A DNA stretch of 64,000 bases. Origin: Massilia phyllostachyos. Lineage in GTDB: Bacteria > Pseudomonadota > Gammaproteobacteria > Burkholderiales > Burkholderiaceae_D. The stretch covers positions 186,001 through 250,000 of the forward strand of contig NZ_JAJNOC010000006.1 in assembly GCF_021044825.1 (NCBI RefSeq), in the 5' to 3' direction. The position numbers and the translations under genes were made by a program. Numbering within the stretch: the stretch's first letter is position 1; the number at the start of each line of letters is the position of its first letter. Shown here piece by piece: positions 19,775 through 29,783 of this stretch. A model generated the notes under the pieces. The model did no database searches and was not told the origin of the DNA. It saw nothing but the letters and a program-made list of their open reading frames with translations.

Positions 19775-19830
19775 TTGACAGGCTCACAGGTCAAAATTAT
19801 ATACTGATCGTTATCGTAACGACCGTTACG
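19775..19830 (+). promoter_or_regulatory. SDR gene promoter with TetR operator
   Basis: A -35 TTGACA (19775-19780) and a -10 TATATA (19798-19803) are separated by 17 bp. Downstream, over the expected start site, lies the perfect palindrome CGTAACG-AC-CGTTACG (19815-19830), partly overlapping a second inverted pair CGTTA-TCG-TAACG. A further half-site, GTTACG, lies near 19761. Repressor bound here would block the SDR promoter. Confidence 0.72.
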
Positions 19831-19858
19831 AAAATACCGTATTCAGAAAGGGATTGTC

Positions 19859-20617
19859 ATGACCGCAGCATTGAAAGGAAAAGTCGCACTCGTCACCGGC
19901 GGCTCGCGCGGCCTGGGCGCTGCTACCGCGCTGGCGCTGGCCGACCAGGGCGCGGACGTCGCCATCAGCTATGTCGCGTCGAAGGAAAAAGCCGATGCCG
20001 TGGTGGCGCAGCTGCAGGCGAAGGGCGTGCGCGCCCTCGCGGTCCGCAGCGACCAGGCCGACACCGCCGCCGCCAAGCCGCTGGTCGATCAGGTCGTCGA
20101 GCATTTCGGCCGCCTCGATATCCTGGTCAACAACGCCGCCATCGCGGTGCAGGGCAAGCCGGTCGACGCGCCGGACCTCGACACCGCCAGCCTCGACCGC
20201 CAGTGGCAGGTCAACGTGCTCGGCCCCGTCGCCCTCACCCGCGCCGCGGCCCCGCGCCTGGCGGAGGGCGGACGCATCGTCTACATCGGCTCGCGCCTCG
20301 GCACCGTGGTGCCCTGGGCCGGCGCCGCCGACTATGCCGGCACCAAGGCGGCGCTGATCGGTTACGCGAAAGGCGTCGCCCGCGACCTGGGAGGGCGCAA
20401 CATCACCGCCAACGTGATCCAGCCCGGCGTGATGCCGACCGATATGTCGGCCGAAGTGCTGGGCGACACGGTCCCTGACGCCGTGCTCGACCAGCACCCG
20501 ATCCGCCGCATCGCCACCCTCGAAGAGGTGGCGGCGCTGGCCTGCTTCCTGGCCGGTCCCCAGGGCGGCTACATCACCGGCGAGACCATCAGCGTGTCGG
20601 GCGGCATTGGGGTCTAA
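19859..20617 (+). CDS. Short-chain dehydrogenase/reductase
   Basis: A 252-residue classical SDR. The cofactor loop is TGGSRGLG, the NAG motif reads LVNNAAI, and the catalytic set is Ser in YIGSRLG with YAGTKAA (YxxxK). The ending YITGETISVSGG is typical of FabG-like enzymes. The substrate is unknown. It is probably under the divergent TetR repressor, as in many inducible detoxification pairs. Its stop is only 5 bp from the stop of the convergent gene. Confidence 0.9.
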   Translation: MTAALKGKVALVTGGSRGLGAATALALADQGADVAISYVASKEKADAVVAQLQAKGVRALAVRSDQADTAAAKPLVDQVVEHFGRLDILVNNAAIAVQGKPVDAPDLDTASLDRQWQVNVLGPVALTRAAAPRLAEGGRIVYIGSRLGTVVPWAGAADYAGTKAALIGYAKGVARDLGGRNITANVIQPGVMPTDMSAEVLGDTVPDAVLDQHPIRRIATLEEVAALACFLAGPQGGYITGETISVSGGIGV

Positions 20618-20622
20618 GAAGT

Positions 20623-21351
20623 TTAGATACCTGGGGTGATGGACTTGATAACCTTGCCCTGCTCGTCCAGCATCTGGATCTCGGCCTTGCCGTCAGCCGA
20701 CACCATCAGCATCATGCGCACCCGGCCGCGGGCGTCCTTGAGCTGCAGGGTCGAGGCCTTGCCCATGGTGTTGCCGAGCCAGATGCGGTTCTCGTTCAGG
20801 CGCCCTGCTTCGGACAATGTATCCCAGTAAGCGCCGCGCTCGGCTTCCGGCAGCTTCCCAGCCTCCTCGCGGAGGCGCCGGAAGTCTTCGATCGAGGTGA
20901 CGCCGTAATAAGGCACATCGTTGATCTTGATCCCGGTTGTCTGGTGATTGGCGCTGTCGTTGTTCATGAGCTGCAGCGCCTGGTCCTGGCGGAAGCGGTC
21001 GAAGGTCAGGGACAGGCCGGACGAGATCCTGCCGTCCGGTCCGATGCTGCCCTTCTGGATCAGGCCGCCGTTCTCCGTGCCCTCTTCATTGATGAACAAC
21101 ATGCCGGCAAAGCTGCGCCGGTCCGGACGCGCGCCTTCCTTGCCCTGCATGAAGTCGCCCGGGAACTGGGCCCGGTTGGACACGATGATGCGCTTGGTGC
21201 CGTCCGGTTCCACGATATTGATGCGTCCGACGGTGATCTCGTCGAAGGTTTCGTGGCGCGCGGGGCCCTTGGCGCCGGTGAGGGTGAAGATGGCGGCAAG
21301 TAAAGCGGCCATGGTGGTGGCGCCGGCGAAGAAGGTGCGAAGCTGGGACAT
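20623..21351 (-). CDS. Secreted protein of unknown function
   Basis: A 242-residue protein with a signal peptide (MSQLRTFFAGATTMAALLAAIFTLTGA). The mature part contains repeating strand-like blocks such as DEITVGRINIVEPDGTKRII, IWLGNTMGKASTLQLKDARG and RVRMMLMVSADGKAEIQMLD, suggesting a beta-rich fold. I do not recognise a family. I start it at the ATG 21349-21351 because the signal peptide begins there. It is 23 nt downstream of the XRE/transmembrane regulator gene on the same strand, so the two are likely one operon. Confidence 0.7.
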   Translation of the reverse strand: MSQLRTFFAGATTMAALLAAIFTLTGAKGPARHETFDEITVGRINIVEPDGTKRIIVSNRAQFPGDFMQGKEGARPDRRSFAGMLFINEEGTENGGLIQKGSIGPDGRISSGLSLTFDRFRQDQALQLMNNDSANHQTTGIKINDVPYYGVTSIEDFRRLREEAGKLPEAERGAYWDTLSEAGRLNENRIWLGNTMGKASTLQLKDARGRVRMMLMVSADGKAEIQMLDEQGKVIKSITPGI

Positions 21352-21374
21352 GGTTTTCCTTGATGGATGTGGAA

Positions 21375-22118
21375 TCAACGCTTGGATTTCAGGCGGCGCA
21401 GGCGCCACTCGATGAACAGGCCGACGAAGCCGGAAAACAGCACGACCCCGCCCAGGTAATTCAGGATGACGTTGCCCGGCGCCTTGACGTACTCCGTACG
21501 GACCAGCTGGAAACGGCGGTGTCCGCCGTCGGCTGCTTCGGCGTATGCCGCGCCGCGGCTCTCCGGCCACTCGGCGCTGACCGGCCGGGCCCGCGTCGAC
21601 TCGAAGTCGGCCAGCTCGCGCGAGGCTTCCTCGTCGGTAATGACTTTCGCGGCCTGGCGCAGCGTGACGATCTCGCGGTGGGTGGAGAAGATGTTGTCCG
21701 CCTCGCCTGCGCGGATCACACCCGGCGAATCGTAGTGGTAGCGCCACTGGGAAAAGAAGATGCCGTCGTTCGCCGCCAGCATCATCGCGAAGCCCAGCAC
21801 CCAGCAGGCAGCCGAACCGAACAGCCAGCGCTTGCCATGATTCACCTGCGCTACCGCCACCTGTGTGGTGAACTGGCTGACCGCCGGAATATGGCGCAAA
21901 GTCGTCTCCAGCACCTCCCGGTCCACATCTGCGAGAAAGGTTTTCTCATCCATGCCGATCCCGGCCAGGATGGTGGAAAACATCTCGGCCGAGGGCACCG
22001 ATTTGCCGTTCTCCAGTTTCGAGAGGTAGGACTGCTCGATCCCCGCCATCTGCGCACACTGCGGCTGGGTCAGCCCCTTGTCCGTACGGACTTGCCTGAG
22101 TCTTTCGCCAAAATTCAT
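21375..22118 (-). CDS. Membrane-anchored XRE-type regulator
   Basis: A 247-residue protein with an N-terminal Cro/CI-type helix-turn-helix (FGERLRQVRTDKGLTQPQCA then MAGIEQSYLSKLENG, residues 3-40). A transmembrane segment lies near 98-114 (WLFGSAACWVLGFAMML), then a region of about 100 residues, then a second membrane segment near 220-237 (VILNYLGGVVLFSGFVGLF) and a basic tail. The loop between the helices would be periplasmic, so this could be a one-component transmembrane sensor. It precedes the secreted protein gene by 23 nt. Confidence 0.78.
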   Translation of the reverse strand: MNFGERLRQVRTDKGLTQPQCAQMAGIEQSYLSKLENGKSVPSAEMFSTILAGIGMDEKTFLADVDREVLETTLRHIPAVSQFTTQVAVAQVNHGKRWLFGSAACWVLGFAMMLAANDGIFFSQWRYHYDSPGVIRAGEADNIFSTHREIVTLRQAAKVITDEEASRELADFESTRARPVSAEWPESRGAAYAEAADGGHRRFQLVRTEYVKAPGNVILNYLGGVVLFSGFVGLFIEWRLRRLKSKR

Positions 22119-22241
22119 GTTGAACTTTCCTGAACGTCAATGGAATGACCGTATTCTTCGGCATTCATGCAGGAATCGGAAGATGAATATGTGCGAATAG
22201 CAATGAATTTGACGGGTCCGGCAGAAAAACAGGGCCGGAAA

Positions 22242-22277
22242 AGCAAAAAAGCCGCCCACCTTGCGGAGGACGGCTTT
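22242..22277 (-). terminator. Terminator of the rplM-rpsI operon
   Basis: Read on the minus strand, AAAGCCGTCC-TCCGCAAGGT-GGGCGGCTTTTTTGC forms a stem ending in a T-run, about 40 bp beyond the rpsI stop. The remaining intergenic sequence up to the XRE gene shows nothing else. Confidence 0.85.
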
Positions 22278-22316
22278 CTCGCAGCAGCGCCCGGAGGCGC
22301 CGGCTGAGGAAACGAA

Positions 22317-22709
22317 TTAACGCTTAGAGAACTGCTTTGCGCGACGTGCTTTACGCAGGCCGACTTTCTTACGCTCGACTTCACGGGCGTCACGGGTGAC
22401 GAAACCGGCACGTGCCAGGTCGCCCTTGAGGCCTGCGTCGTAGTCGATCAGGGCGCGGGTGATGCCGTGACGGACGGCGCCTGCCTGGCCCGACTCGCCA
22501 CCGCCGTGCACGTTGACCTTGATGTCGAAACGTTCGACGTTGCCGGTCAGTTCCAGCGGCTGACGGATGACCATCAGGCCGGTCTCGCGCGAGAAGTATT
22601 CCGATGCCGGCTTGCCGTTCACGATGATCTGGCCGGTGCCGGCCTTGATGAACACGCGAGCGACTGCACTCTTGCGACGGCCAGTGCCGTAGTTGTAGTT
22701 ACCGATCAT
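22317..22709 (-). CDS. rpsI: 30S ribosomal protein S9
   Basis: A 130-residue ribosomal protein. It shows [16 protein letters not shown] at the start, [20 protein letters not shown] in the middle and the basic tail [17 protein letters not shown], whose final residues reach the P-site tRNA. It follows rplM by 9 nt, the usual L13-S9 pair. Confidence 0.98.
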   Translation of the reverse strand: MIGNYNYGTGRRKSAVARVFIKAGTGQIIVNGKPASEYFSRETGLMVIRQPLELTGNVERFDIKVNVHGGGESGQAGAVRHGITRALIDYDAGLKGDLARAGFVTRDAREVERKKVGLRKARRAKQFSKR

Positions 22710-22718
22710 GTCAGTTCC

Positions 22719-23147
22719 TTAGAGGGTCAGTGCTTGAGGTTGCTGTGCTGCGTGCGGGTGCGAGCCTTCCGCGTACACTTTCAGCTTCTTGATCATTGCA
22801 TAGCCCAGCGGGCCCTTCGGCAGCATGCCTTTGACGGCTTTTTCCAGGGCGCGGCCCGGGAAGCGCTGTTGCATTTTCAGGAAGTTGGTTTCGTAGATAC
22901 CGCCCGGGTAGCCCGAGTGACGGTAGTAGGTCTTCTCGGTGGCCTTGGTGCCGGTCACACGCAGTTTGCCTGCATTGACGACGATGATGTAGTCGCCGGT
23001 ATCGACGTGCGGAGTGAACTCCGGCTTGTGCTTGCCGCGCAGTCGGAGTGCCACTTCGCTGGCAACACGTCCGAGGACCAAGTCCGTCGCGTCAATCACA
23101 AACCAGTCGCGCTGGACTTCATGGCCCTTAGCGGAAAAAGTTTTCAT
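22719..23147 (-). CDS. rplM: 50S ribosomal protein L13
   Basis: A 142-residue ribosomal protein. Family blocks include [47 protein letters not shown] and [10 protein letters not shown]. An AGGAAG precedes the ATG. It is the first gene of rplM-rpsI. The 296-bp gap upstream (23148-23443) holds its promoter and leader; I see no gene there and no clear autoregulatory structure. Confidence 0.98.
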   Translation of the reverse strand: MKTFSAKGHEVQRDWFVIDATDLVLGRVASEVALRLRGKHKPEFTPHVDTGDYIIVVNAGKLRVTGTKATEKTYYRHSGYPGGIYETNFLKMQQRFPGRALEKAVKGMLPKGPLGYAMIKKLKVYAEGSHPHAAQQPQALTL

Positions 23148-23443
23148 GTTGACTTCCTAATAGGTTAAATGCTCACTGTGGTGGTTCCGCCCTTGCTGCA
23201 GCGGACTCTGCCTTATTGTCTTCCCCGAGCAAAGGGAAAGCCCACGATGATAGCCGAACAGCAGGCTCGCCGTCAATGCGCATTGACCTTTGCTGTCGCA
23301 TTTTCCGTTCTTCATGGGGCCGCCTGTCATTCCGCATGAATAGAACGTCTCCCAGCCGCATAATTTCGTGCTTCGTCGCAATTAATCCATTGACCTCCAA
23401 AATAATGCCACTCTAGTATGGAACTGTCCTTTGAGGAGATTGT

Positions 23444-24904
23444 GTGAAGACAAGATCAATGTTCCGTCGTTCCCTGGTTCCGCTTGCCGCACTCATGCTG
23501 CTGACGGCCTCCACAGCCAATGCGGCGGCGCCGGCCAGCACCACCGCCCCCGCCACTGCCCGTGGCTGCCACCTGCCCGGCGTCACCGACGGCCTGCGCT
23601 GCGTCACCCTCGACGTCCCGCTCGACCATGCCAGGCCCGACGGCGCCAAACTGAAACTGCACGTCACCGTCGCCCCGGCCCATCGCCAGGGCACGCGCGG
23701 CGATCCGCTGTTCGTGCTGGCCGGCGGCCCCGGCGAAGCGGGCAGCGAAGTCGCGCCGCTGCTGTCGACCGCCTTCAACCGGGTGCGCGCCACCCGCGAC
23801 ATCGTGTTCATCGACCAGCGCGGCACCGGCCGCTCGGGCAAGCTCGATTGCGAAAGCAAGCCGGAACACGAACGCATGAACGAACAGCAGATCGAAGCCG
23901 AGCTGCTGGCCTGCATCGGCAAGACCAAGGCCACCTGGGCCGCCTACACCACCGAGGCCGGCGCGCGCGACATCGAGGTCGTGCGGCGCGCGCTCGGCTA
24001 CACCCAGGTGAACGTGTTCGGCGGCTCCTACGGCACCCGCCTGGGGCAGGCCTATGCGCGCCTGTATCCGTCCAGCGTGCGCAGCCTGATCCTGGATGGC
24101 GTGGCCGCGCCCGACCAGGTGATCCCGGCCGGCGCCAAGGACGGCCAGGCCGCGCTCGACCGGGTGTTCGACCAGTGCGCCAAGGACGCCGGCTGCAGCA
24201 AGGCCTTCCCGAACCTGCGCGCCGAGTTCGACGGCCTGGTGGGCAAACTCGAAGCCGGCCCGATCAAATTGTCGCTGCCCGACCCGCGCACCGCGCAGCC
24301 GGTCGAGTTCAACATGACGCGTTCGCGCTTCCTCGGCACCGTGCACGGCGTGCTGTATTCGCCGGCCGACGCGCGCCGCCTGCCCTTCCTGATCCACAAC
24401 GCCGCGCAGGGACGCTGGCAGCCCTTCATCGCGCGCCAGAACCTGGCCGGCGACTTCGGCGGCCCGGGCGGCATCGCGATGCTGATGCACCTGGCGGTGG
24501 TGTGCGCCGAGGACGTGCCGCGCATGACGCCGGAACTGCTGGCGCAGGACGCCGGCAAGCTGACCAAGCCGCTGGCCGAGCAGATGCCGCGCGTGTGCAA
24601 GTCGATGAACGTGCCGCCGGTGGCGTACAAGGAGCCGAGCCGCATCGACACGCCGGCCCTGCTGCTGTCCGGCGCGCTGGACCCGGTGACGCCGCCGCAC
24701 CGCGCCGCCACCGCCGCCAAATACATGAGCCGCGCCCAGCAGGTGGTGGTCGACAACCTCGGCCACGGCGTCTCGCAGCTCGGCTGCGCCCCGCGCCTGC
24801 TGCGCACCTTCCTCGACAAGCCGCAGGACAAGCTGGACGCCAGCTGCCTCAAAGAGATCCCGCCTCCGACCTTCCAGCTCGGCAGCGCCGGCCCGCAACC
24901 ATAA
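23444..24904 (+). CDS. Secreted TAP-like alpha/beta hydrolase (proline-type aminopeptidase)
   Basis: A 486-residue exported serine hydrolase. The GTG start at 23444 is supported by GAGGAG five bases upstream; a signal peptide follows, ending near TANAAAPA. The alpha/beta fold carries LFVLAGGPGEAGS (oxyanion loop), FIDQRGTGRSG, the nucleophile in VFGGSYGTRL, a C-terminal TAP-like part with the Asp in LLSGALDPVTPP and the His in LGHGVSQLGC. Relatives release N-terminal amino acids or short peptides. It lies 10 nt upstream of an ABC exporter gene pair and is probably in the same operon. Confidence 0.88.
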   Translation: MKTRSMFRRSLVPLAALMLLTASTANAAAPASTTAPATARGCHLPGVTDGLRCVTLDVPLDHARPDGAKLKLHVTVAPAHRQGTRGDPLFVLAGGPGEAGSEVAPLLSTAFNRVRATRDIVFIDQRGTGRSGKLDCESKPEHERMNEQQIEAELLACIGKTKATWAAYTTEAGARDIEVVRRALGYTQVNVFGGSYGTRLGQAYARLYPSSVRSLILDGVAAPDQVIPAGAKDGQAALDRVFDQCAKDAGCSKAFPNLRAEFDGLVGKLEAGPIKLSLPDPRTAQPVEFNMTRSRFLGTVHGVLYSPADARRLPFLIHNAAQGRWQPFIARQNLAGDFGGPGGIAMLMHLAVVCAEDVPRMTPELLAQDAGKLTKPLAEQMPRVCKSMNVPPVAYKEPSRIDTPALLLSGALDPVTPPHRAATAAKYMSRAQQVVVDNLGHGVSQLGCAPRLLRTFLDKPQDKLDASCLKEIPPPTFQLGSAGPQP

Positions 24905-24914
24905 GGCAAACAAC

Positions 24915-25642
<728 letters not shown>

Positions 25643-25646
<4 letters not shown>

Positions 25647-26839
25647 AAGCGCGTATGAACTCGAAATTCCTGATCGTCTTCTTCAAGGAGCTGCGCGAGA
25701 CGCTGCGCGACAAGCGCACCCTCGGCATGCTGGCCCTGTTCACGCTGCTGTACCCGCTCATCATCGGCATGACCCTGCACCAGCTGATCGACAAGAGCAC
25801 CAAGACCGAACGCGAAGGCGTCGACCTGGCGGTGATCGGCGCCTCGAAAGCGCCGACCCTGATGGCCCAGCTGGGCCAGCGCAACATCACGGTCAAGGAC
25901 ACGCCGCCGATGAACGAAGACGCCATCGCCGAACTGCTGCGTGGGAAGAAGGTCGCGGCGGTGCTGCGCCTGTCGGACAACTTCGTCGAGGACTACTACG
26001 CGATGCGTCCGGCGCGGGTCGAGATCTGGTACGACTCGGCGGCCGAATCGAACGCCCAGCGGCGTGAAGTGGAGGACGTGCTGGAAGCCTACGGCAGCAA
26101 CGTGACCAGCGCACGCCTGCTGGCGCACGGCGTGTCGCCGGTGGCGGTGATGCCGATCCAGGTGCAGCGCTACGACACCGGCTCGAACGCCTCGCGCTCG
26201 GCCATGCTGGTCGGCAGCATCATGGGCGTGCTGTTCCTGCCCGCCTTCATGCTGACCATGTCGGCCTCGGTCGACACCACCGCCGGCGAGCGCGAACGCC
26301 GTTCGCTGGAAGTGCTGATGGCGCAGCCGGCGCATACCTGGGAACTCATCGGCGGCAAGTGGCTCGCGGCCGGCATCCTGGGCGTGGTCGGCGTCACCTT
26401 CGAGCTGGTGCTGGCGCACGTGATGCTCAAGTGGCTGCCGCTGGAGGAAATCGGCATGTCGTGGAGCCTGGGCTGGGGCGAACTGGCGCTGGTCTGCCTG
26501 GCCACCGTCCCGCTGTCGCTGCTCGCTTCCGCGCTGTACGTGACCCTGGCGATGAACTCCAAGACCTTCAAGGAAGCCCAGACCATCCTCAGCTTCGCGA
26601 TGATCGTGCCGATCATCCCGGGCATCGTGGTGTCCTTCCTCGACCTGAAGACCGCGCTGTGGATGTACGCGGTGCCGATGCTGTCGAACCAGACCCTGAT
26701 CAAGGAGATGTCCAAGGCCGGCGACGCGCACGCCCTGCCGCTGCTGCTGACCTTCCTGTGTTCCGCGATTCCGGCGCTGCTGCTGGTGGCCTATGCCAGC
26801 TGGCGCATGAAGAGCGAGCGCTACGTGCTGGCTGTCTGA
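25643..26839 (+). CDS. ABC-2 type permease (NatB-like)
   Basis: A 398-residue membrane protein. One N-terminal transmembrane helix (LGMLALFTLLYPLIIGMTL, residues about 24-42) is followed by an extracytoplasmic domain of about 150 residues, then five or six helices from SIMGVLFLPAFMLTMSASV onward. The cytoplasmic loop AGERERRSLEVLMAQPAHTW is diagnostic of NatB/ABC-2 permeases. The ATG overlaps the stop of the ATPase gene, so the two are translationally coupled. Confidence 0.92.
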
Positions 26840-26854
26840 CCCCTGCCGCAATCA

Positions 26855-26878
26855 CGGGGCGCCTGCATGGGCGCCCCG
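26855..26878. terminator. GC-rich hairpin after the ABC exporter genes
   Basis: CGGGGCGCC-TGCATG-GGCGCCCCG is a perfect 9-bp stem 15 bp after the permease stop. No T-run follows directly, so it is a weak or Rho-assisted terminator at best. Confidence 0.5.
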
Positions 26879-26924
26879 CCTGCCTTACAATCTTCGCTAG
26901 TCAATTCAAACGCGGAGAATCTAC

Positions 26925-27347
26925 ATGGAAGTGAAAGTCAGCTGGAACGGCCCCTCGGGCATGAGTTTCCGCGCCGAGACCGGCAGCGGCCACATGGTGT
27001 CGATGGACGGCGCGCCCGAAGGCGGCGGCCATAACCTGGCGCCGCGGCCGATGGAGATGGTCCTGGTCGGCACCGGCGGCTGCACCGCCTACGACGTGGT
27101 GCTGATCCTGAAGCGCGGGCGCGAGGACGTGCGCGGCTGCGACGTCACGCTGCAGGCGGAGCGCGCGGAGACAGATCCGAAGATTTTCACGAAGATCAAC
27201 TTCCACTTCACGGTCACGGGGCGCAACCTGAAGCCGGCGGCGGTGGAGCGGGCGGTCACCCTGTCGCACGACAAGTACTGCTCGGCGTCGATCATGCTGG
27301 CGCAAATGGCGGAGATTACCCACTCAATCGAGATCGTCGAAGTTTGA
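26925..27347 (+). CDS. OsmC/Ohr family protein (YhfA-like)
   Basis: A 140-residue OsmC-fold protein, a group of thiol-dependent peroxidases. Both conserved cysteines are present: MVLVGTGGCTAYDVV near residue 52 and LSHDKYCSASIML near residue 121. The spacing and the motif NLAPRPMEMVL fit the YhfA branch rather than Ohr. It is a single gene between a GC hairpin and a repeat pair. Confidence 0.9.
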   Translation: MEVKVSWNGPSGMSFRAETGSGHMVSMDGAPEGGGHNLAPRPMEMVLVGTGGCTAYDVVLILKRGREDVRGCDVTLQAERAETDPKIFTKINFHFTVTGRNLKPAAVERAVTLSHDKYCSASIMLAQMAEITHSIEIVEV

Positions 27348-27425
27348 TTTGGATGTAAGCAGGCCGCAGACGCGCTTATTACCGCCTACCTTGACACCGT
27401 CATGCGCGCCGCTGGCGCCCATGAC

Positions 27426-27506
27426 TTCCCGCGCAGGCGGGAATCCAGGTTCGTGGCGTCGACGTAAGGCGTGCAAAATTGGGTTCCCGCCTTCGCGGGA
27501 ACGACG
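27426..27506. repeat. REP-like hairpins with altered stem (copy C)
   Basis: The main unit (27479-27506) is TTGGGTTCCCGCCTTCGCG followed by GGAACGACG, matching copies A and B except that the stem is TTCCCGC/GCGGGAA. A smaller hairpin TTCCCGC-GCAG-GCGGGAA with following TCCAG sits upstream at 27426-27443. It lies downstream of coq7 (minus strand) and the OsmC gene (plus strand), which converge. Confidence 0.75.
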
Positions 27507-27535
27507 TTGGTGGGTATGGGGCTATTCCAGGAACG

Positions 27536-28180
27536 TCAGATGCGGTACGCCGTCGTCGTCATCACCTTCGACATCGCTTTCATCAACACCCGCACCGGCA
27601 GCGGCGTCTCGGCCGCCCCCAGCGCCTGCGCCGATGCCCCGTGCGCGATCTCGTCCACCCGCATCTGCTCCACGATCGCGCGCGACTTCGCATCCTGCGC
27701 CGGCAGGGTCTCGAGGTGGCTGTTCAGGTGCGCCTCGACCTGGCGCTCGGTTTCGACCACGAAGCCGAGGCTCTGCGGGTCGCCCAGCTTGGCGGCGATG
27801 CTGCCCATGACGTAGGAGCCGGCGTACCACAGGGGATTCAGGACGCTCGGCTGCGACCCCAGTTCGGCCAGGCGCTCGGCGGTCCAGGCCAGGTGGTCTT
27901 CTTCCTCGCGCGCGGATTTTTCGAACTGGGCGCGGATCGCCGGGCTCTTGCCGAAGCGCGCCTGCGAATCGTACAGGGCCTGGGCGCAGACTTCGCCGAC
28001 GTGGTTCACCCGCATCAGGCCCGCGCTGTGGCGCCGTTCCTCATCGGAGAGTTCGCAATCGGTAGCATGCTGGCCCGGGTTAGGGCGCGAGGACGCGGCG
28101 ACGCCGCCGACCACGCGCAGGGCCTTGTCGAAACCGGTGATCAAGCTGTCGATAGGGGAATGCAGACGGAAAGCGCTCAT
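27536..28180 (-). CDS. coq7: 3-demethoxyubiquinol 3-hydroxylase
   Basis: A 214-residue di-iron monooxygenase for ubiquinone synthesis. Iron ligands are visible in [50 protein letters not shown] and MRVDEIAHG, the two ExxH-type pairs expected of Coq7. Length fits the betaproteobacterial form. It starts 31 nt downstream of a small hypothetical gene on the same strand. Confidence 0.95.
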   Translation of the reverse strand: MSAFRLHSPIDSLITGFDKALRVVGGVAASSRPNPGQHATDCELSDEERRHSAGLMRVNHVGEVCAQALYDSQARFGKSPAIRAQFEKSAREEEDHLAWTAERLAELGSQPSVLNPLWYAGSYVMGSIAAKLGDPQSLGFVVETERQVEAHLNSHLETLPAQDAKSRAIVEQMRVDEIAHGASAQALGAAETPLPVRVLMKAMSKVMTTTAYRI

Positions 28181-28211
28181 GGGAATGGCCAGTTCGATAT
28201 CGAAAACGCCA

Positions 28212-28700
28212 TTATAGGCCTTGAGCGCTCTTGCGCTGCGCCACCCAGTCGGCCAGCGGGCCGCTCGGGTCCAGCCCGGAGATATTCTTCGCCACGCCCA
28301 GGTTCAGCTCGAGCAGGAAGGGGATCGACTCGGCCGGGATTTCCGGGCAGTGGCGCCGGAACGCTTCCATGAAACGTTCGGACTGCACCGTCGGCATCAC
28401 CTTCTCGCCGCTCATGAACTGCAGCACGCTGGCGATGCTGTGGCCCTTGCCCAGCGTGTGATAGATGAAGCGGTTGAAAGCGCGGTCGACCTTCTTGAAG
28501 TCGATGGTTTCCTTGGTCATCAGGCCGGCCAGGTAGACCAGGCCGAGCGCCACCCGGAACCAGTCGGTGGCCTCGACGCGGCCTTGCGCCTCGCGCATCA
28601 AGAGCAGCAGCTTGTCCTGGAGGGCGTCGTTCATCCTGCCATTATCCATGTTTTCTCGCATGTTTCCACCGGCAAACAAATCGATATTTACAACTGGCAA
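28212..28700 (-). CDS. Conserved-looking hypothetical protein
   Basis: A mostly helical soluble protein of up to 162 residues; ATGs at 28661, 28649 and 28634 are also possible and the true start is uncertain. Blocks such as [40 protein letters not shown] and [20 protein letters not shown] look constrained. I do not recognise the family. It lies just upstream of coq7 and downstream of a three-copy 13-bp repeat. Confidence 0.6.
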   Translation of the reverse strand: MPVVNIDLFAGGNMRENMDNGRMNDALQDKLLLLMREAQGRVEATDWFRVALGLVYLAGLMTKETIDFKKVDRAFNRFIYHTLGKGHSIASVLQFMSGEKVMPTVQSERFMEAFRRHCPEIPAESIPFLLELNLGVAKNISGLDPSGPLADWVAQRKSAQGL

Positions 28701-28704
28701 AGCT

Positions 28705-28743
28705 TAGTGCGTCCAACTAGTGCGTCCTATTAATGCGTCCTGT
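28705..28743. repeat. Three tandem 13-bp repeats
   Basis: TAGTGCGTCCAAC, TAGTGCGTCCTAT and TAATGCGTCCTGT follow each other without gaps. The shared core is TA(G/A)TGCGTCC. They lie in the gap between two divergent genes, the hypothetical gene at 28212 and the ABC ATPase gene at 28878, where regulator sites would be expected. Confidence 0.75.
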
Positions 28744-28877
28744 CAGCAGATTATGCAATCCAGCCTACCAATCCACCCGTGTATCGCAGAGTCGCCACAG
28801 CTTGCAGAACAATTTAATACAATGCAAGCGTTGAGAAGTCTGACGGGGGAGGACCGGGCGGTCCGCGGGAGCATGGC

Positions 28878-29780
28878 ATGGAATTGAAAATCCGGAATTT
28901 GTCGAAGACCTACGCGAACGGCGTGGTCGCGCTCGACCGTGTCACCCTGAGCATCCCGGCCGGCATGTTCGGCCTGCTGGGCCCCAACGGCGCCGGCAAG
29001 TCGACCCTGATGCGCATCCTCGCCACCCTGCAGGAGTGCGACTCCGGCTCGGTATTCCTCGGCGATATCGACGTCCTCGACGAAAAGGACGCGGTGCGCC
29101 GCATGCTCGGCTACCTGCCGCAGGATTTCGGCGTCTATCCGAAGGTGACTGCCTACGAGCTGCTCGACCATTTCGCCCAGCTGAAGGGCCTGTCGCATGC
29201 GCAGCGCCGGCGCGAGGTGGTCGACGGCCTGCTGCAGCAGGTGAACCTGTGGGAGGTGCGCAAGCAGCGCCTCGGCACCTTCTCGGGCGGCATGCGCCAG
29301 CGCTTCGGCATCGCCCAGGCCCTGCTCGGCGACCCGCGCCTGATCATCGTCGACGAGCCCACCGCGGGCCTGGACCCGCAGGAGCGGGTGCGCTTCCACA
29401 ACCTGCTGTCCGAGATCGGCGAGGACAAGACCGTGATCCTGTCGACCCACATCGTGTCCGACGTGGCCGACCTGTGCTCGAACATGGCCATCATCAACAA
29501 GGGCCACGTGCTGCTGTGCGGCGACCCGCAAGACCTCACCTACGAGATCGAGGACTATATCTGGGCGCGCTTCGTCACGCGCCAGGAGCTACCGCTGTTC
29601 CAGAAGCGCCACCAGGTCATCTCGACCCGCCTGCTGACCGGTAAGACCCTGATCCACGTGTACGCAGAGAGCGACCCGGGCGACGGTTTCGAGCCGGCGC
29701 GCGCCAGCCTGGAAGACGTCTACTTCGCCACCATCGCCGGCCTGTTCGCCGACCGCTCCACCGCCGCGGGGACCTGCTAG
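28878..29780 (+). CDS. ABC transporter ATP-binding protein
   Basis: A 300-residue ATPase. Walker A is LLGPNGAGKST, the signature is LGTFSGGMRQRFGIAQALLG, Walker B is LIIVDEPTAGLDP, and the switch His is in STHIVSD. The C-terminal extension of about 80 residues is typical of ATPases paired with ABC-2 permeases. The stop is 3 nt before the permease/M1 fusion gene, so the two products form one complex. Confidence 0.93.
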   Translation: MELKIRNLSKTYANGVVALDRVTLSIPAGMFGLLGPNGAGKSTLMRILATLQECDSGSVFLGDIDVLDEKDAVRRMLGYLPQDFGVYPKVTAYELLDHFAQLKGLSHAQRRREVVDGLLQQVNLWEVRKQRLGTFSGGMRQRFGIAQALLGDPRLIIVDEPTAGLDPQERVRFHNLLSEIGEDKTVILSTHIVSDVADLCSNMAIINKGHVLLCGDPQDLTYEIEDYIWARFVTRQELPLFQKRHQVISTRLLTGKTLIHVYAESDPGDGFEPARASLEDVYFATIAGLFADRSTAAGTC

Positions 29781-29783
29781 GCC

